Below, piece after piece: positions 10,581 to 21,040 of a stretch of 64,000 bases of DNA; position 1 is the first letter of the stretch; the number at the start of each line of letters is the position of its first letter. The position numbers were made by a program, and so were the translations under genes. The stretch covers positions 1 to 64,000 of the forward strand of contig JAKCPI010001735.1 of assembly GCA_023213315.1 (NCBI GenBank), given 5' to 3'. Source of the DNA: Euborellia annulipes. Its lineage: Eukaryota; Arthropoda; Insecta; Dermaptera; Anisolabididae. Under the pieces are notes generated by a model that did not search any database, was not told where the DNA came from, and saw only the letters and a program-made list of their open reading frames with translations.

Positions 10581-11292
10581 AAAAATCTGGTGTGACTGGC
10601 GCACAGCACACAACTTTCTCTTACCTTCGGTAATCGAAAGTTGTGCACCGTGCTGGTCACACCAGATTTTTTTGTGTCGACATGTGTTTAGTTTCCGACA
10701 GTACGGTACATTCGATTTTCAAGGTGTAAAATTTATAAGTATGGCAAAATGTTTATATTTTGTTACCATGGCAACCATTTCTCCTATCTTTTCTATGGAG
10801 TACAAGAGTAAAGTGGTCTTCAGAAGATTTCAATCACAAAATGAGAATATACATTTTAAAGAGAATCTAAAAAATAATTGATTTTTGAATTTTAGAAAAA
10901 ATTGTTGGAGCAAATTTAGAGAAAATCGAAAAAAACTGAAAAAGTGCATCAGTAAAGTACTAGTAAGTACTTTTTGGTCGATTTTGTTCAAAAGCTTCGT
11001 GTCACGTCCCATGGGGGTGCCTAACTTAAATATAAAATTTCAACGTCCTAGCTCTTTTCGTTCTTGAGATATTTTGTTCACAGACACACAGACACCCCCA
11101 CCACAACAACAACAACACCCACAGACACACAACACACAGACAGACAGACCATGTCGCGAAAACCACTTTTTTGGATTCAGGGGACCTCAAAACGTGAAGA
11201 TCCATCAAAATCTCGACATCGAATTTTTGACATGAATCCAATACTTTCTCTCTATATATATATTACATATATACATTGGTAAGAGAAAGTAA
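10581..11292 (+). mobile_element. HP element, complete copy
   Basis: The A hairpin (about 10584-10672) has nearly perfect arms and the tip TTACC-TTC-GGTAA. The body follows the family order: TTTAGTTTCCGACAG, GTTACCATGGCAACC, AAAGTGGTCTTCAGAAG, ATTTTAAAGAG, GTACTAGTA, GATTTTGTTCAAAAGCTTCG. Then come a CA/CCA-rich microsatellite, ATGTCGCGAAAACCAC and the B hairpin. Frames of 60-72 codons within it are not conserved through the microsatellite in other copies, so they are not genes. Confidence 0.9.
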
Positions 11293-11395
11293 AAAATGTA
11301 TTACGAGCTAAAGCTAACAAGTCTCGTAAAAATATGGACAAACAGAAAGCTGGTTTTGTGCAGTCACAACTGTCAATGGTCTATTTAGACCCTTA
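11293..11395. other. Spacer between HP copies
   Basis: Just over 100 bp of AT-rich DNA without a recognised feature. Confidence 0.4.
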
Positions 11396-11429
11396 TTTTT
11401 TACTTTCTCTTACCTATGTATATATGTAA

Positions 11430-11904
11430 TCTTTATCTTTATATATAAAATTCTTCTGTACGTGTGTATGTGACTGAACTCCTCCTAAAAAACTGAACCA
11501 ATTATGATGAAATTTTCTGTGTATATTTGTGAGAATCCCGGACAGGTTTTTTTTCACAAATAACAATAAGTTAATGAGTAATTAACCATTAAAATAAGAA
11601 AAAAATAAAAATTAGGAGAAAGGGTTGCCATGGTAACAAAATATAAATATTTACCCATGTTTACGATTTTTTTTTATTTATTTACATTTTGAATTCTAAA
11701 ATATCGGCGTAAATTTTTTGTCTGTGTACCGGGAGAGTCCCGGAAAGGATATGATTCACAAAAAATCTTAAGTTCATGAATAATTAACCGTTAAAATAAA
11801 CTCTATATATATATAAAAATGAAAAGGGAAAGCGAGCAAGGGGGTCCAGGGGGCGCAGCCCCTGCTAGCGGAAAGCCCCGCCGAAGGCGGGGCTTTGCGT
11901 CTAG
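11430..11904 (+). mobile_element. Helitron-like non-autonomous element, copy 1
   Basis: Starts with TC (TCTTTATC...) and ends with a GC-rich hairpin AAAGCCCCGCC-GAA-GGCGGGGCTTT, then GCGT and CTAG, which fits the Helitron 3' rule (hairpin, short spacer, CTRR). It inserted between A and T with no target duplication, also as expected. No Rep/helicase coding is present at 475 bp. An internal block (about 11612-11713: AGGAGAAAGGGTTGCCATGG onward to ATATCGGCG) matches the body of HP elements. Confidence 0.8.
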
Positions 11905-12372
11905 TCTTTATATATATAATTCTTCTGTACGTGTGTATGTGACTGAACTCCTCTTAAACGACTGAACCAATTATGATGAAATTTTCTGTGTATGTTTGTG
12001 AGAGTCCCGGACAGGTTTTGTTTCACAAATAACAATAAGTTAATAAGTAATTAACCGTTAAAATAAGAAAAAATAAAAATTAGGAGAAAGGGTTGCCATG
12101 GTAACAAAATATAAATATTTACCCATGTTTACGATTTTTTTTTATTTATTTACATTTTGAATTCTAAAATATCGGCGTAAATTTTTTGTCTCTGTACCGG
12201 GAGAGTCCCGGAAAGGATATGCTTCACAAAAAATCTTAAGTTCATGAATAATTAACCGTTAAAATAAACTCTACATCTATATAAAAATGAAAAGGGAAGG
12301 CGAGCAAGGGGGTCCAGGGGCGCAGCCCCCGCCTAGCAGGAAAGCCCCGCCGAAGGCGGGCTTTGCGTCAAG
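11905..12372 (+). mobile_element. Helitron-like non-autonomous element, copy 2 (tandem)
   Basis: Begins with TC immediately after the CTAG of copy 1 and repeats almost the whole 470-bp sequence, including TTCTTCTGTACGTGTGTATG, the HP-like block (about 12081-12182) and the terminal hairpin, which has lost one G on its right side. The end reads CAAG instead of CTAG, a single-base change. Head-to-tail tandem insertion at the 3' border of an existing copy is a known Helitron habit. Confidence 0.78.
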
Positions 12373-13014
12373 TATATATATATAGAGAGAAAGTATTGGA
12401 TTCATGTCAAAAATTCGATGTCGAGATTTTGATGGATCTTCACGTTTTGAGGTCCCCTGAATCCAAAAAGTGGTTTTCGCGACATGGTCTGTTGTTGTCT
12501 GTCTGTCTGTCTGTGTGTCTGTGAACAAAATATCTCAAGAACGAAAAGAGTTAGGAGGTTGAAATTTTATATTTAAGTTAGGCACCCCCATGGGACGTGA
12601 CACGAAGCTTTTGAACAAAATCGACCAAAAAGTACTAGTACTTTACTGATTCACTTTTTCAGTTTTTTTCGATTTTCTCAAAATTTGCTTCAACGATTTT
12701 TTTTAAAATTCATATATCAACTATTTTTTAGTTGCTCTTTAAAATGTATATTCTTATTTTGTGATTGAAATCTTCTGAAGACCACTTTACTCTTGTACTC
12801 CATTGAAAAGATAGAGAAATGGTTGCCATGGTATCAAAATATAAACATTTTGCCATACTTATAAATTTTACATCTTGAATTCAATTGTACCTTACTGTCG
12901 GAAACTAAATACATGTCGACACAAAAATCTGGTGTGACAAGCACAGTACACAACTTTCGATTACCGAAGGTAAGAGAAAGTTGTGTGCTGTGCGCCAGTC
13001 ACACCAGATTTTTT

Positions 13015-14079
13015 ATAATAAATATTAGATATAAGAGATTTGTCAAATGCAGAAATGAGAAGAAATTCTACATCAAAGGGACTATCCAACAATAGCATTA
13101 AAAAAAAAATATTTATTTATAAGTCGACGGGACTTAATATTTAAAAATGAAGTTTTTTTTAAGAGGAAGAAAGAGCGTAAATTGAGTATAGCGATTTAAT
13201 TAAACAGGAATATATAGCTTTACACGTACTCTCCTATATCACTAGCCACGTTTTAAATTGAAGTTATCTGACCTTGGGCCAGCCAGCATTTTGTTAAGCC
13301 CTATTGAGCAATAAATTATCCCTGCCTAAAGGGAAGCAAAGCAAGAGGCCTTGCTCTATTTCTTATAAAAAAATAAAATAACACCATCTCCTCTATATAT
13401 GCTTTAAGAACATTATCTTACGATATTTTTTTTTAAGATAGATTTGTGCAATGTCCTTTGTCAAAAGTACGTGCAAGAATTTGCAGAGAGCTTTTTCTCT
13501 CATTCATTCTTTAAGAAAAGCGGAAATTGGGGACTGAAAATAAAAATGTCTCCAAGGACTCGATGACCCAAAATTCCATCCCCTTTTCTTAGTCTTTTTT
13601 TTTCCAACCCTTTGCCAGTTTACGCCCTTTTCATTTAGTTTATATTCTTACCAAGAAAATCACGGAACGAAAATAGCGTATTTTTCTATCAAACACAAGT
13701 TTTTTGTATCGTTTTCTTCCTACACATACAGAGAAGGTGAGAATGTGTTAATAAATTGTATTGATTTGCTTTGCCCAAAGTTCTAAATAAAGGGAAAGCA
13801 CTCGTTGATCGTGACCTTTAAAAAAATTTTTTACTTTTTTTTAATATGGAAGTAAAAATAACATCATACAGAGAGAGATGGTAATAAATGAGAATACTTT
13901 TTTTTTTTAATAAATCAATATTAATAAAGGTCAAAACAAAAAGTGTTTATTTGCAGAAGTCATGAATCATTAAACAATAATATCAATGCAGCCCGCCTAT
14001 TTTAACCAAAATGAATGTTTTTTTTTTATATATAATCGATATTAAAGAGAGAAAGGTAGTTTTATTATCCATATACTTA
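13015..14079. other. No gene or clear repeat
   Basis: AT-rich DNA with T runs. No splice-like or coding-like structure. Confidence 0.4.
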
Positions 14080-14479
14080 GGCTGGACGCACACCGATTGA
14101 GCAAAAATGCTCAATGACAAAACATTTTTGACGAATCGTCTTAAAAACTGTTTTTTTTTCTCATCGGATAAGCAAAACAAAAAAAAAACACAATTGAGCA
14201 CGATTCGACATCATTGAGCAAAATGCTTTGTCATTGAGCGTTTTTGCTTAATCGGCGTGCTTTGGAATTGAGCAAATTTCAAGTTTAATTATGGAGCACT
14301 GTATATATATAGATTTAAAAAATTTCGAAGGAGGCCCCACGCCCCCCCTCCCTCTTAATTTATAAAATTTTGGAGTGTATTGCTCAATGACAAACCATTT
14401 GGCATTGAGCAAAATGTTTTGCTCTTGGACAAAACGTTTTGTCGAAGAGCGTTTTTGCTCAATCGGTGTGCGTCCAGCC
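14080..14479. mobile_element. MITE with about 28-bp inverted ends and internal ATTGAGC repeats
   Basis: The left end GGCTGGACGCACACCGATTG continues AGCAAAAA and matches the complement of the right end (TTTTTGCTCAATCGG, TGTGCGTCCAGCC). A related inverted block ends near 14262 (GCTTAATCGGCGTGC), so the left part may itself be a smaller element with its own pair of ends. ATTGAGC(A)n recurs through the interior. Target duplication is not clear, so superfamily is unassigned. Confidence 0.65.
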
Positions 14480-14540
14480 GTTCACTCTCTTGATTACAAA
14501 AATAAATTAATCATGTCCGGTCTTTTTCGGTATATTAGGC

Positions 14541-14651
14541 CATTTATTCCAATTGATTGGTAGCAATTCGATTGTATTGTCTCTTTTTGGATGGGAAACG
14601 AACTCCTGGCCCTTAGCACAAGAGGTAGAACTCAACCAGTGAGCTTTTTTT
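14541..14651 (-). mobile_element. SINE S2 copy (tRNA-like head)
   Basis: Read on the minus strand: GCTCACTGGTTGAGTTC (A-box region), CCAGGAGTTCGTTTCCC (B-box-like), then GCTACCAATCAATTGG, the S2 body block shared with 27219-27390 and 44387-44510. The tail beyond is missing. Confidence 0.55.
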
Positions 14652-15039
14652 AACCCTCTTGAATAAATATTCCGTTAGGTCTTATTATAATTAAAAACAG
14701 ATCATTTTCCAATTGCCGAAATTTATTTTATCTCCATTAAGTGAGAAGCAGAGCTTTCTAACGACCAGAGCAAATTTTCAGAGTAAACGATAACTGATAT
14801 TCACTAATTAAACACTACATAAAAGATGAGCTTCACTTGAGTAGGTATTGATTAAGAACTGAGATCCTTGATAAGCCAGATCAACAATGGAGAGAAAGGC
14901 CAAAGATTCATTCACAAAGGCGATCATTGTTCTCCTATTATCAAGTGCAAATTTAACTAACAAATTTGATTCTCATTTAAAAGAGGAGTCGAGAAACAAA
15001 TTTTTCTCTTGAGAAAATTTATCATTTGATGGGAGGAGA
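14652..15039. other. No gene or clear repeat
   Basis: AT-rich DNA without recognised structure. Confidence 0.4.
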
Positions 15040-15248
15040 AATATCAATGAGTGTGATGTGGAGGACAGCAGCCAAAGGTAGCCTCTATTTAATAAAACAG
15101 ACTTCTTAAACAAAACGTGCGTCATCTTCGGTTGTTATAAGACTCTTTAACAAGTGAAGATAGCGCAAATAAATTAGCCGTTTCGGGAGTCTGTTTTATT
15201 AAATAGAGGCTACCTACCTGGCTGCTCTCCTCCACATCACACTCACTT
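15040..15248. repeat. Inverted repeat with 55-60 bp arms
   Basis: GAGTGTGATGTGGAGGA and GGTAGCCTCTATTTAATAAA (left arm, about 15050-15104) recur inverted at about 15187-15245 (TTTATTAAATAGAGGCTACC and TCCTCCACATCACACTC). The centre is about 85 bp. The arms differ at only a few positions, so this is probably a MITE, but its outer limits are uncertain. Confidence 0.6.
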
Positions 15249-15349
15249 AAATTTATCAATTGAAACGTTTCGTTTAAAAAAATTAAATTTATCATTTTGG
15301 GATCAAAAAAGGTACAAGAATCTAGTAATATAGGTGGATATTTGAGTAC

Positions 15350-15833
15350 AAAAAATCTGGTCGTGACTGGCGCACAGCACACAACTTTCTCTTACCGAAG
15401 TACATCAGTAATGTGTACTTCAAACGATTTCAACGAAAAATTTCACTGATATACTTTTTAAAGAGCTTTCTAAAAAATAGTTCATTTATGAATTTTAAAC
15501 AAAATCGTTGAAGCGAAGTTTTGAGAAAATAGAAAAAAACTGAAAAAGTGCATTAGTAAAGTACTAGTACTTTTTGGCCGATTTTGTTCAAAAGCTTATT
15601 TTCACCCCTTGGGAAGGGGCCTAACTTAAATATAAAATTTCAACCTCGTAGCTCTTTTAGTTCCTGTAGATATTTTGTTCAAAGACACACACACAGACAG
15701 ACCATGTCGCGAAAACCACTTTTTTGGATTCAGGGGACCTTAAAACGTGAACATCCATCAAAATCAGGACATCGAATTTTTGACATGAATCGAATACTTT
15801 CTATATATTTCATATATAGGGTAAGAGAAAGTA
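15350..15833 (+). mobile_element. HP element with truncated A hairpin
   Basis: The left arm of the A hairpin (TCTGGTCGTGACTGGCGCAC) is followed after TTACCGAAG by body sequence, so the right arm and the proximal body are deleted. The rest (AAAGTACTAGTACTTTTTGG, a short ACACACAGACAG microsatellite, ATGTCGCGAAAACCAC and the B hairpin with GGTAAGAGAAAGTA) is intact. Confidence 0.8.
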
Positions 15834-15997
15834 ATAGAAAATAAGAACGAGAGATAAACTAAGAAGAGTCAAAATCTAATAAAAAATATTTTTTCAGTGA
15901 AAGAGATGGATTTTATATGTTGGAAAAAGAATTTTGGGCACTTAACCAGACAGGAAATAGAGTACCTAGACTTTATTTATCGTATTGGCTGGTTAAC

Positions 15998-16183
15998 CAG
16001 GGCCGGATCTAGGGGGGGGGGCAGAGGGTGCGTGTGCCCCGGGCGGCAGATATCAGGGGGCGGCAATTAAAAAAGATTTACTAAAAAAAAAGGTAAAATG
16101 ATATGAATTTTGTATAGAAAATTTTAAGAAGGGGGCGGCAAATTAAATTTTTCCCCCTAAAAAATCTCCTAGTTCCGGCCCTG
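15998..16183. mobile_element. hAT-like MITE with perfect 8-bp target duplication
   Basis: Ends are CAGGGCCGGATCTAG and CTAGTTCCGGCCCTG, imperfect inverted repeats. The flanking direct repeat is TGGTTAAC (15990-15997 and 16184-16191). A GGGGGCGGCA block occurs near both ends. It is 186 bp and non-coding. Confidence 0.82.
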
Positions 16184-16191
16184 TGGTTAAC

Positions 16192-16847
16192 CAAATCTTT
16201 TAAGTTGTTATGGAATTCTTTTTGGGTTTCTTACTCACACCAGGGGTGCAAAGAAACTCTTACCCTACTCTAAAATTTATAATATAATCAATATGCCTGA
16301 ACTCCCAGTCATATCGTATTTTAATGAGTCTATATGGCCTAAGATGCCGAAGGCTTTAAAAAAATATTAGTATATAATGACCTATAAAAATAAATAACTT
16401 TTAAACAAATTTAATTTCCGTGGATATTAAAAAAAATTATCTTTAATTTATTTAATGATTTCATCCATACGTTCACATTAAAATAAATAGGAACTTGAGT
16501 TTTATTGATAAGCTTCAAATTATTTTACTATTTAAAAAAAAAAATAATGCCTTAATGTTTTAACAAAAATAACCATTCAGGACACATATTCATTCCTATT
16601 CATTTAAAATGAATCAGTTAGCCTTATTAAACATATATAAACGTGACAAATTAAATTTTTTTTTTTATAATTCAATTGAAAAAAATTATTTTGTGATTTT
16701 TATTTCATTATTGAATTAAATTTTAATATTAAAAAGTTTAATCTTACTTTAATACTTGGATTGAGGCAAAATAAAAAAAAGTTAGGCAGTTCAAATAACG
16801 AATATTGAACTTCTTATTTTCTCACTCTCATCACGAGCTAAGTATTA
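16192..16847. other. Mostly featureless; possible S1 tail at 16298-16362
   Basis: ATGCCTGAACTCCC, GAGTCTATATGGCCT and AAGATGCCGAAGGC resemble a decayed S1 tail. The remainder is AT-rich without recognised features. Confidence 0.35.
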
Positions 16848-17337
16848 CAAAAAATCTGGTGTGACTGGTCGCACAGCACACAACTTTCTCTTACCTTTGG
16901 TAATCTAAAGTTGTGTTCTGTGCTTGTCACACCAGATTTTTTGTGTCGAGATATATTTAGTTCCGCCGATATATTAGAATTCAAGAGGTAAAATTTATAA
17001 ACATGGGAAAATATTTATATTTTGTTACCAAGGCACCTTCTCTTTCCTAAGAAGCACAAGAGTAAAGTGGTCTTCAAACAATTTTGAGAGCAAAACGAGA
17101 ATATACATTTTAAAGAGCATCAAAAAATAATTGATTTTTAAATTTTAATCAAAATCGCTAGAGCGAATTTTGAAAAAACCAAAAAAAAAAAAACTGAAAA
17201 AGTACATCAGTAAAGTACTAGTTCTTTTGGGCCGATTTTGTTCAAAAGCTTCGTGTTAGGTGACAGGGGGGTGTCTAACTTGAATATAAAATTTCAACCC
17301 TCTAGCTCTTTTCTTTCTTTAGATATTTTGTTCACTC
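16848..17337 (+). mobile_element. HP element lacking its B end
   Basis: A hairpin (about 16853-16942) plus body up to CTTTAGATATTTTGTTCACTC. The microsatellite and B hairpin are absent. The body shows short deletions (for example in GTTACCAAGGCACC), so the copy is moderately old. Confidence 0.8.
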
Positions 17338-18477
17338 CCTACCGGTACTTATAGACCCTGATAATAGATGAAAAATAAACAAGAGTAATAATTTACATTA
17401 ATTGACAGTGGAAAAGAATTCAAGATTACTAGTTAAGTGCTTTGAAGCTAGTTTATAAATTTGTTATGAAACAACCAATTTTGAGATAATAATAAATTTT
17501 TTTAAATTATAGGTTTTTCAATGTATCTTTAATATCAGTCAGATATGCAGAAATCACGATACATTCAAATAACAACAAAAAATTATTAGTTTTTAGCACG
17601 TAAAGAAGTTTCATCTATGTTAATGAAAATAATAATAGAAATTTCTTTGGAGTCGATTACGAACAAAAATACAAAATTTAGTTAGTATTGGGAGTTTCCT
17701 AACCATTCGTGACAATAAGAAATTAAAGAGAAAAAAAAATTAGGTATTGTCATTTAATTTCGTTGCGATTTCTCCAATTTAGTAGGCGTCCTAGACCGAG
17801 GGGGTTGAAATTTTTTATTGAAAGGCTTATTCAGGCGTTTCGCAATAGGCGCACTAAGTGCAATATATATTCACCCTTTCTCTTTGGACATGACGTCATA
17901 CATAAAATATATGAAATGCAATTGCAATTCAAATTCTCCTTGATGTCACGTGATTGTTCTATTTACCCTAAATATACATACTAACTAAATTTAGGAACGT
18001 TGCCATTTCGCTTAAATGTTGAATTGACTGAGGGGACTATCGAAGGAAGACAGTGCGAATGAAAAAATGGGCGTTTCGATTAAAAGAGCTAAAGTAAACG
18101 TCAGAAAACCCCTACCCGGTGCGTACGACCCTCATCCATGTAAAAAAAAAAAAAAAAAAAAAAAACGAACGCAAAGGAGAGAAAAAAAATAAATGTTGCA
18201 AAAATGGCTTTTCTAAAAGCAAAAATTTTAAGAGTTATAAAAAAGCATTGAAATTTTATACTATTTTGCACTCTTAAACAAACAAACAAAAAAATAAAAT
18301 TATATAAAGTGGAGTAGAAATTACCTTTACAGTAAACAAATGAGAACCAGTAAAAATAAGGCCGTTTCTCACCTGAAACAAAGAAAGAAAAAATGTTAAT
18401 TATATCATAATATTGAAAAAATTTGAAAGAATAAAAGTTAAATAATAATAATCTATATTAAATATATATAGGAGGTG
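17338..18477. other. No gene or clear repeat
   Basis: AT-rich DNA with a long A run at about 18141-18165. A 73-codon frame at 17763-17984 has ordinary-looking composition but no recognisable motif or splice context, and I do not support it. Confidence 0.35.
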
Positions 18478-18660
18478 GCTCGTGGCTAATCGGATAAGCT
18501 GCGGATTACGAATCTAGAGTTGCTATACAACTCGGGTTCAAATCCCACTTGCCGTGAAAATTTTCAAACATTGCCAATGTTCCTCTCCTCCGTCTCCCTG
18601 TTATTGGAGTTAATCTCTGTTGAGAGATGAGAAAATTAAAAAAAAATATATATATATATT
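18478..18660 (+). mobile_element. tRNA-derived SINE S4
   Basis: GGCTCGTGGCTAATCGGATA resembles a tRNA acceptor plus A box, with one deviation from the A-box consensus. GGGTTCAAATCCCACT (18535-18550) is an excellent B box. The two are about 50 bp apart, as in tRNA genes with a variable arm. The 3' half is unrelated (TCCGTCTCCCTGTTATTGG) and ends in A and TA repeats. No acceptor-stem closure and no 3' T-run expected of a tRNA gene, so a SINE is the better call. Only copy seen in this window. Confidence 0.6.
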
Positions 18661-18955
18661 AAAGTGGAGTGTCCGTTTGTCCGTCCGTCTGTCTGCCACC
18701 CTCTGTTTGATCAACTTGCTGTTGATATTTTGAAAGGAAGTTATGGGAAGTTTAAGAAAAAAATACTTGCCAAAGGCGAGTGACACAGGTAGTAATGATT
18801 ATTTATGGTAATGGGAGTCAGAAAAAAAAGACTTTTGCAGTTAATTTAATTTAATTGAAATAAAAATTAGCTGCAAAAGCCTTGTTTATTTTTTTTTTTT
18901 TACTCCATCACCATTAAGCCACAATTCTTCGTCAATAAATAAATAGGTCTATTGT
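18661..18955. repeat. GTCC/GTCT microsatellite and an inverted repeat
   Basis: A GTCCGTTTGTCCGTCCGTC stretch begins near 18670. Further on, GGTAATGGGAGTCAG, a purine run and GACTTTTGCAG (about 18808-18841) pair with AGCTGCAAAAGCC, a T-rich run and ACTCCATCACCATTA (to about 18915). A hairpin of about 50-bp arms results. Origin unknown. Confidence 0.5.
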
Positions 18956-19240
18956 GTAAAACCAAGTTAAAGTTATTTGTAGTTATTCAGGTTGTTTAAT
19001 AAAGGAAAAAAGACAGAAAATTAATATTTATTCTCCGTAATAAGATTTTAAAAAAAGGGCTGAGAACATCCAACCTTCGAGAACGCATCAAAAGATCCAA
19101 TACAATGGATATCTAGTTGATAAAGTGATTATCTTTTCAATTTAGTCTACCTTTTATATATCCAATATAAGAAGTTCAATAATCTCTGAACAAATTATAT
19201 CATCTTTTCAAGGTCCAAACCAAACACTATGTAATGAATT
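18956..19240. other. AT-rich sequence, no feature seen
   Basis: Short AT-rich stretch without recognised structure. Confidence 0.4.
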
Positions 19241-19820
19241 TAAAAAATCTGACTGATCACACAGCACACCAAAGTTGTGTTTGTGCTTGTCACACCAGAT
19301 TTTGTGTATCGACACATGTTTTATTTCCACCGATATATTAAATTCAGCGATGAAAAATTTGCGATAAACATGAAAAATATTATATATTTTGTTACCATGG
19401 CAAACATTCTCCTATCTTTCCTATAGAGTACAAGAGTAAAGTAAGTCTTCTTTTTTTTTAAATAAAATCTTTGGAGCGAATTTTGAGAAAATCGAAAAAA
19501 CTGAAAAAGTGCATCAGTAAAATACTAGTACTCTGGTCTATTTTGTTCAAAAGCTTCGTGTCACGTCCCATGGGGGTGTCTAACTTAAATATAAAATTTC
19601 AACTTCCTAGCTCTTTTCGTTCTTGAGATATTTTGATCACACACACACACACACATACAGAGAGACACACAGGCAGACAATGTCGCGAAAACCACTTTTT
19701 TTGGATTCAGTGGACCTCAAAACGTGTATATCCGTCAAAATCTCGACATCAAATTTTTGACATGAATCCAATACTTTCTCTCTCTATATATTAACATATA
19801 TAGAGGTAAAAGAAAGTAAT
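19241..19820 (+). mobile_element. HP element with shrunken A hairpin
   Basis: The A palindrome has lost its middle (TCTGACTGATCACACAGCAC, then AAAGTTGTGT). The body, a CA microsatellite near 19638-19653 and the B hairpin follow in normal order. About 20 bp of body near AAGTCTTC are replaced by a T run. Confidence 0.8.
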
Positions 19821-19823
19821 AGA

Positions 19824-20045
19824 ATGGCGGACGCTAACGAATATTATTATTTAATAGATGCTGTAGATGCTTTTAGAGAAGAACAGATAGTTTGGACTTC
19901 AGATAATGACATGTTCCTTCCTTATTTCCGAAATCATTGCAAAATATTAAAAGATTATGAATTACCTTTCAGAATGTCATACATAACCTTTTTATTGCCA
20001 AATCAAACGCTAGAATTGAGATCTCATAAGCGCTTACAGGTCTAA
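19824..20045 (+). CDS. Short coding-like ORF between two HP B ends
   Basis: This 73-codon frame starts at an ATG in good context (A at -3, G at +4). Unlike the other short frames it has balanced amino-acid use, with acidic, basic and aromatic residues spread through it (starts MADANEYYYLIDAVDAF; contains a REEQIVWTSDND segment and a FRMSYITFLLPN segment). No signal peptide or membrane helix. It begins 3 bp after a B end and is followed by GC-richer sequence ending in GAACGCACC, then another B-end fragment at 20117. I do not recognise the family. It may be one exon, a captured gene fragment or the relic of a transposon accessory protein. The LIDAV and IVW spacing faintly recalls MADF-type domains, but that is too weak to name. 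Confidence 0.35.
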   Translation: MADANEYYYLIDAVDAFREEQIVWTSDNDMFLPYFRNHCKILKDYELPFRMSYITFLLPNQTLELRSHKRLQV

Positions 20046-20116
20046 TTGAACGACTGAAAATAGCGATGATAAGCGTGAGCGCTTAAAGCGTGCGATCATC
20101 CAAATCGAACGCACCC

Positions 20117-20252
20117 CATGTCGCGAAAACCACTTTTTTGATTCAGGGGACCTTAAAACGTGTATTTCCATCAAAAATCTCGTCATCGAATTTTTGACAT
20201 GAATCCAAAACATTCTCTATATAGAAGTATGAGAAAGTAAAAAGTCAGTAAT
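20117..20252 (+). mobile_element. HP B-end fragment
   Basis: ATGTCGCGAAAACCACTTTT, GATTCAGGGGACCTTAAAAC, GAATTTTTGACATGAATCC and a decayed B hairpin. Everything upstream of the microsatellite is missing. Confidence 0.75.
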
Positions 20253-20984
20253 GTTAAGAGGAGAGAAGAAAAAGAAATAAAGACATTCAAGAAAAAGAAA
20301 CTTATTTATATTTAAATTTAGCTATTTGAAATCTAAATGATTGTCTATATTTGCTTTAATAATTTAGGCCTACATCACGATATTCATTCAGTTTTCCCCT
20401 ATTCAGCACGCAACCCTAAATGCCTCCTGACCCCTGGATGGTTGTGTTATCGGCTGTCTGTCTGCTCAGCCTCCGTCTCTCTCTCTCTCTCTCATATATT
20501 CATTGCTACTGAATGTTTATGATCGGTTCAGCACGGTTTCATATTTTATAAATTCATCTTTCAACGATGATGATGATGGCAAAAGTAGGGTGGGGATTGA
20601 TTGATCAGTGATTGTTAGTTTTAGTATTCAAAGAGAGAGGGCTATGTGATATTTTCATACTGGTTGGTTTTATTTTTTTTATCACGATTCAATAAGTCAA
20701 ATTGAACGTGAAATTAACTAGAGGGATTCGTCCCTTGCCCACTCCAAGATGACTTAGCCCTTGTAAGTTCATTATAAAAAGGTTTCTAAGTCAAATTTTC
20801 CTTCATTAATCCTAACCTTCTTCAGGACTTAATTTTCAATGCGAATGACTGCGTTATTAAGGCCTATATGAAAAAAAAAGATATTTTTTTATCGAATAGA
20901 GCACAGAGTTATCACCTAGTTTTTGTGGTACTCAGGGTACTCTATAACTTTAATGGGAAATAATAAAACAAATTTGGTACAAAT
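20253..20984. other. No gene; CT microsatellite
   Basis: A CT run lies near 20474-20491. A TAGGCCTA octamer is at 20365-20372. No supported gene. Confidence 0.4.
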
Positions 20985-21040
20985 TGGAAGATCCGTGGTT
21001 CGACTCCCGGCGGCATACCCTTATTTTTTCGGGTATATGA
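20985..21040 (+). mobile_element. tRNA-like fragment, family S3
   Basis: ATCCGTGGTTCGACTCCCGG (20991-21010) contains a perfect B-box core, followed by CGGCATACCC. The same block, diverged, is found on the minus strand at 44041-44110 (GTGGTCGACTCCCGGCGG). No cloverleaf can be closed, so this is a SINE or pseudo-tRNA remnant. Confidence 0.45.

Larger units (their letters stand above)
11396..13014 (-). mobile_element. HP element split by two Helitron-like insertions
   Basis: The first 34 bp of the B hairpin end at the A of 11429. The element resumes at the T of 12373 with TATATATATATAGAGAGAAAG and continues through microsatellite, body and A hairpin (about 12926-13012). Joining the two sides recreates the uninterrupted TATGTAA-TATATATA loop seen at 9727-10412 and 22399-23070. 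Length without the insertions is about 676 bp, the same as other complete copies. Confidence 0.9.

Noticed and set aside
14080..14479. Assignment of the ATTGAGC MITE to a named superfamily
   Set aside because: No target duplication or diagnostic terminal bases could be established, so it is left as an unassigned inverted-repeat element.
18478..18556. Functional tRNA gene
   Set aside because: A and B boxes are present, but the acceptor stem does not close, there is no 3' T-run terminator next to it, and a SINE-like tail follows.
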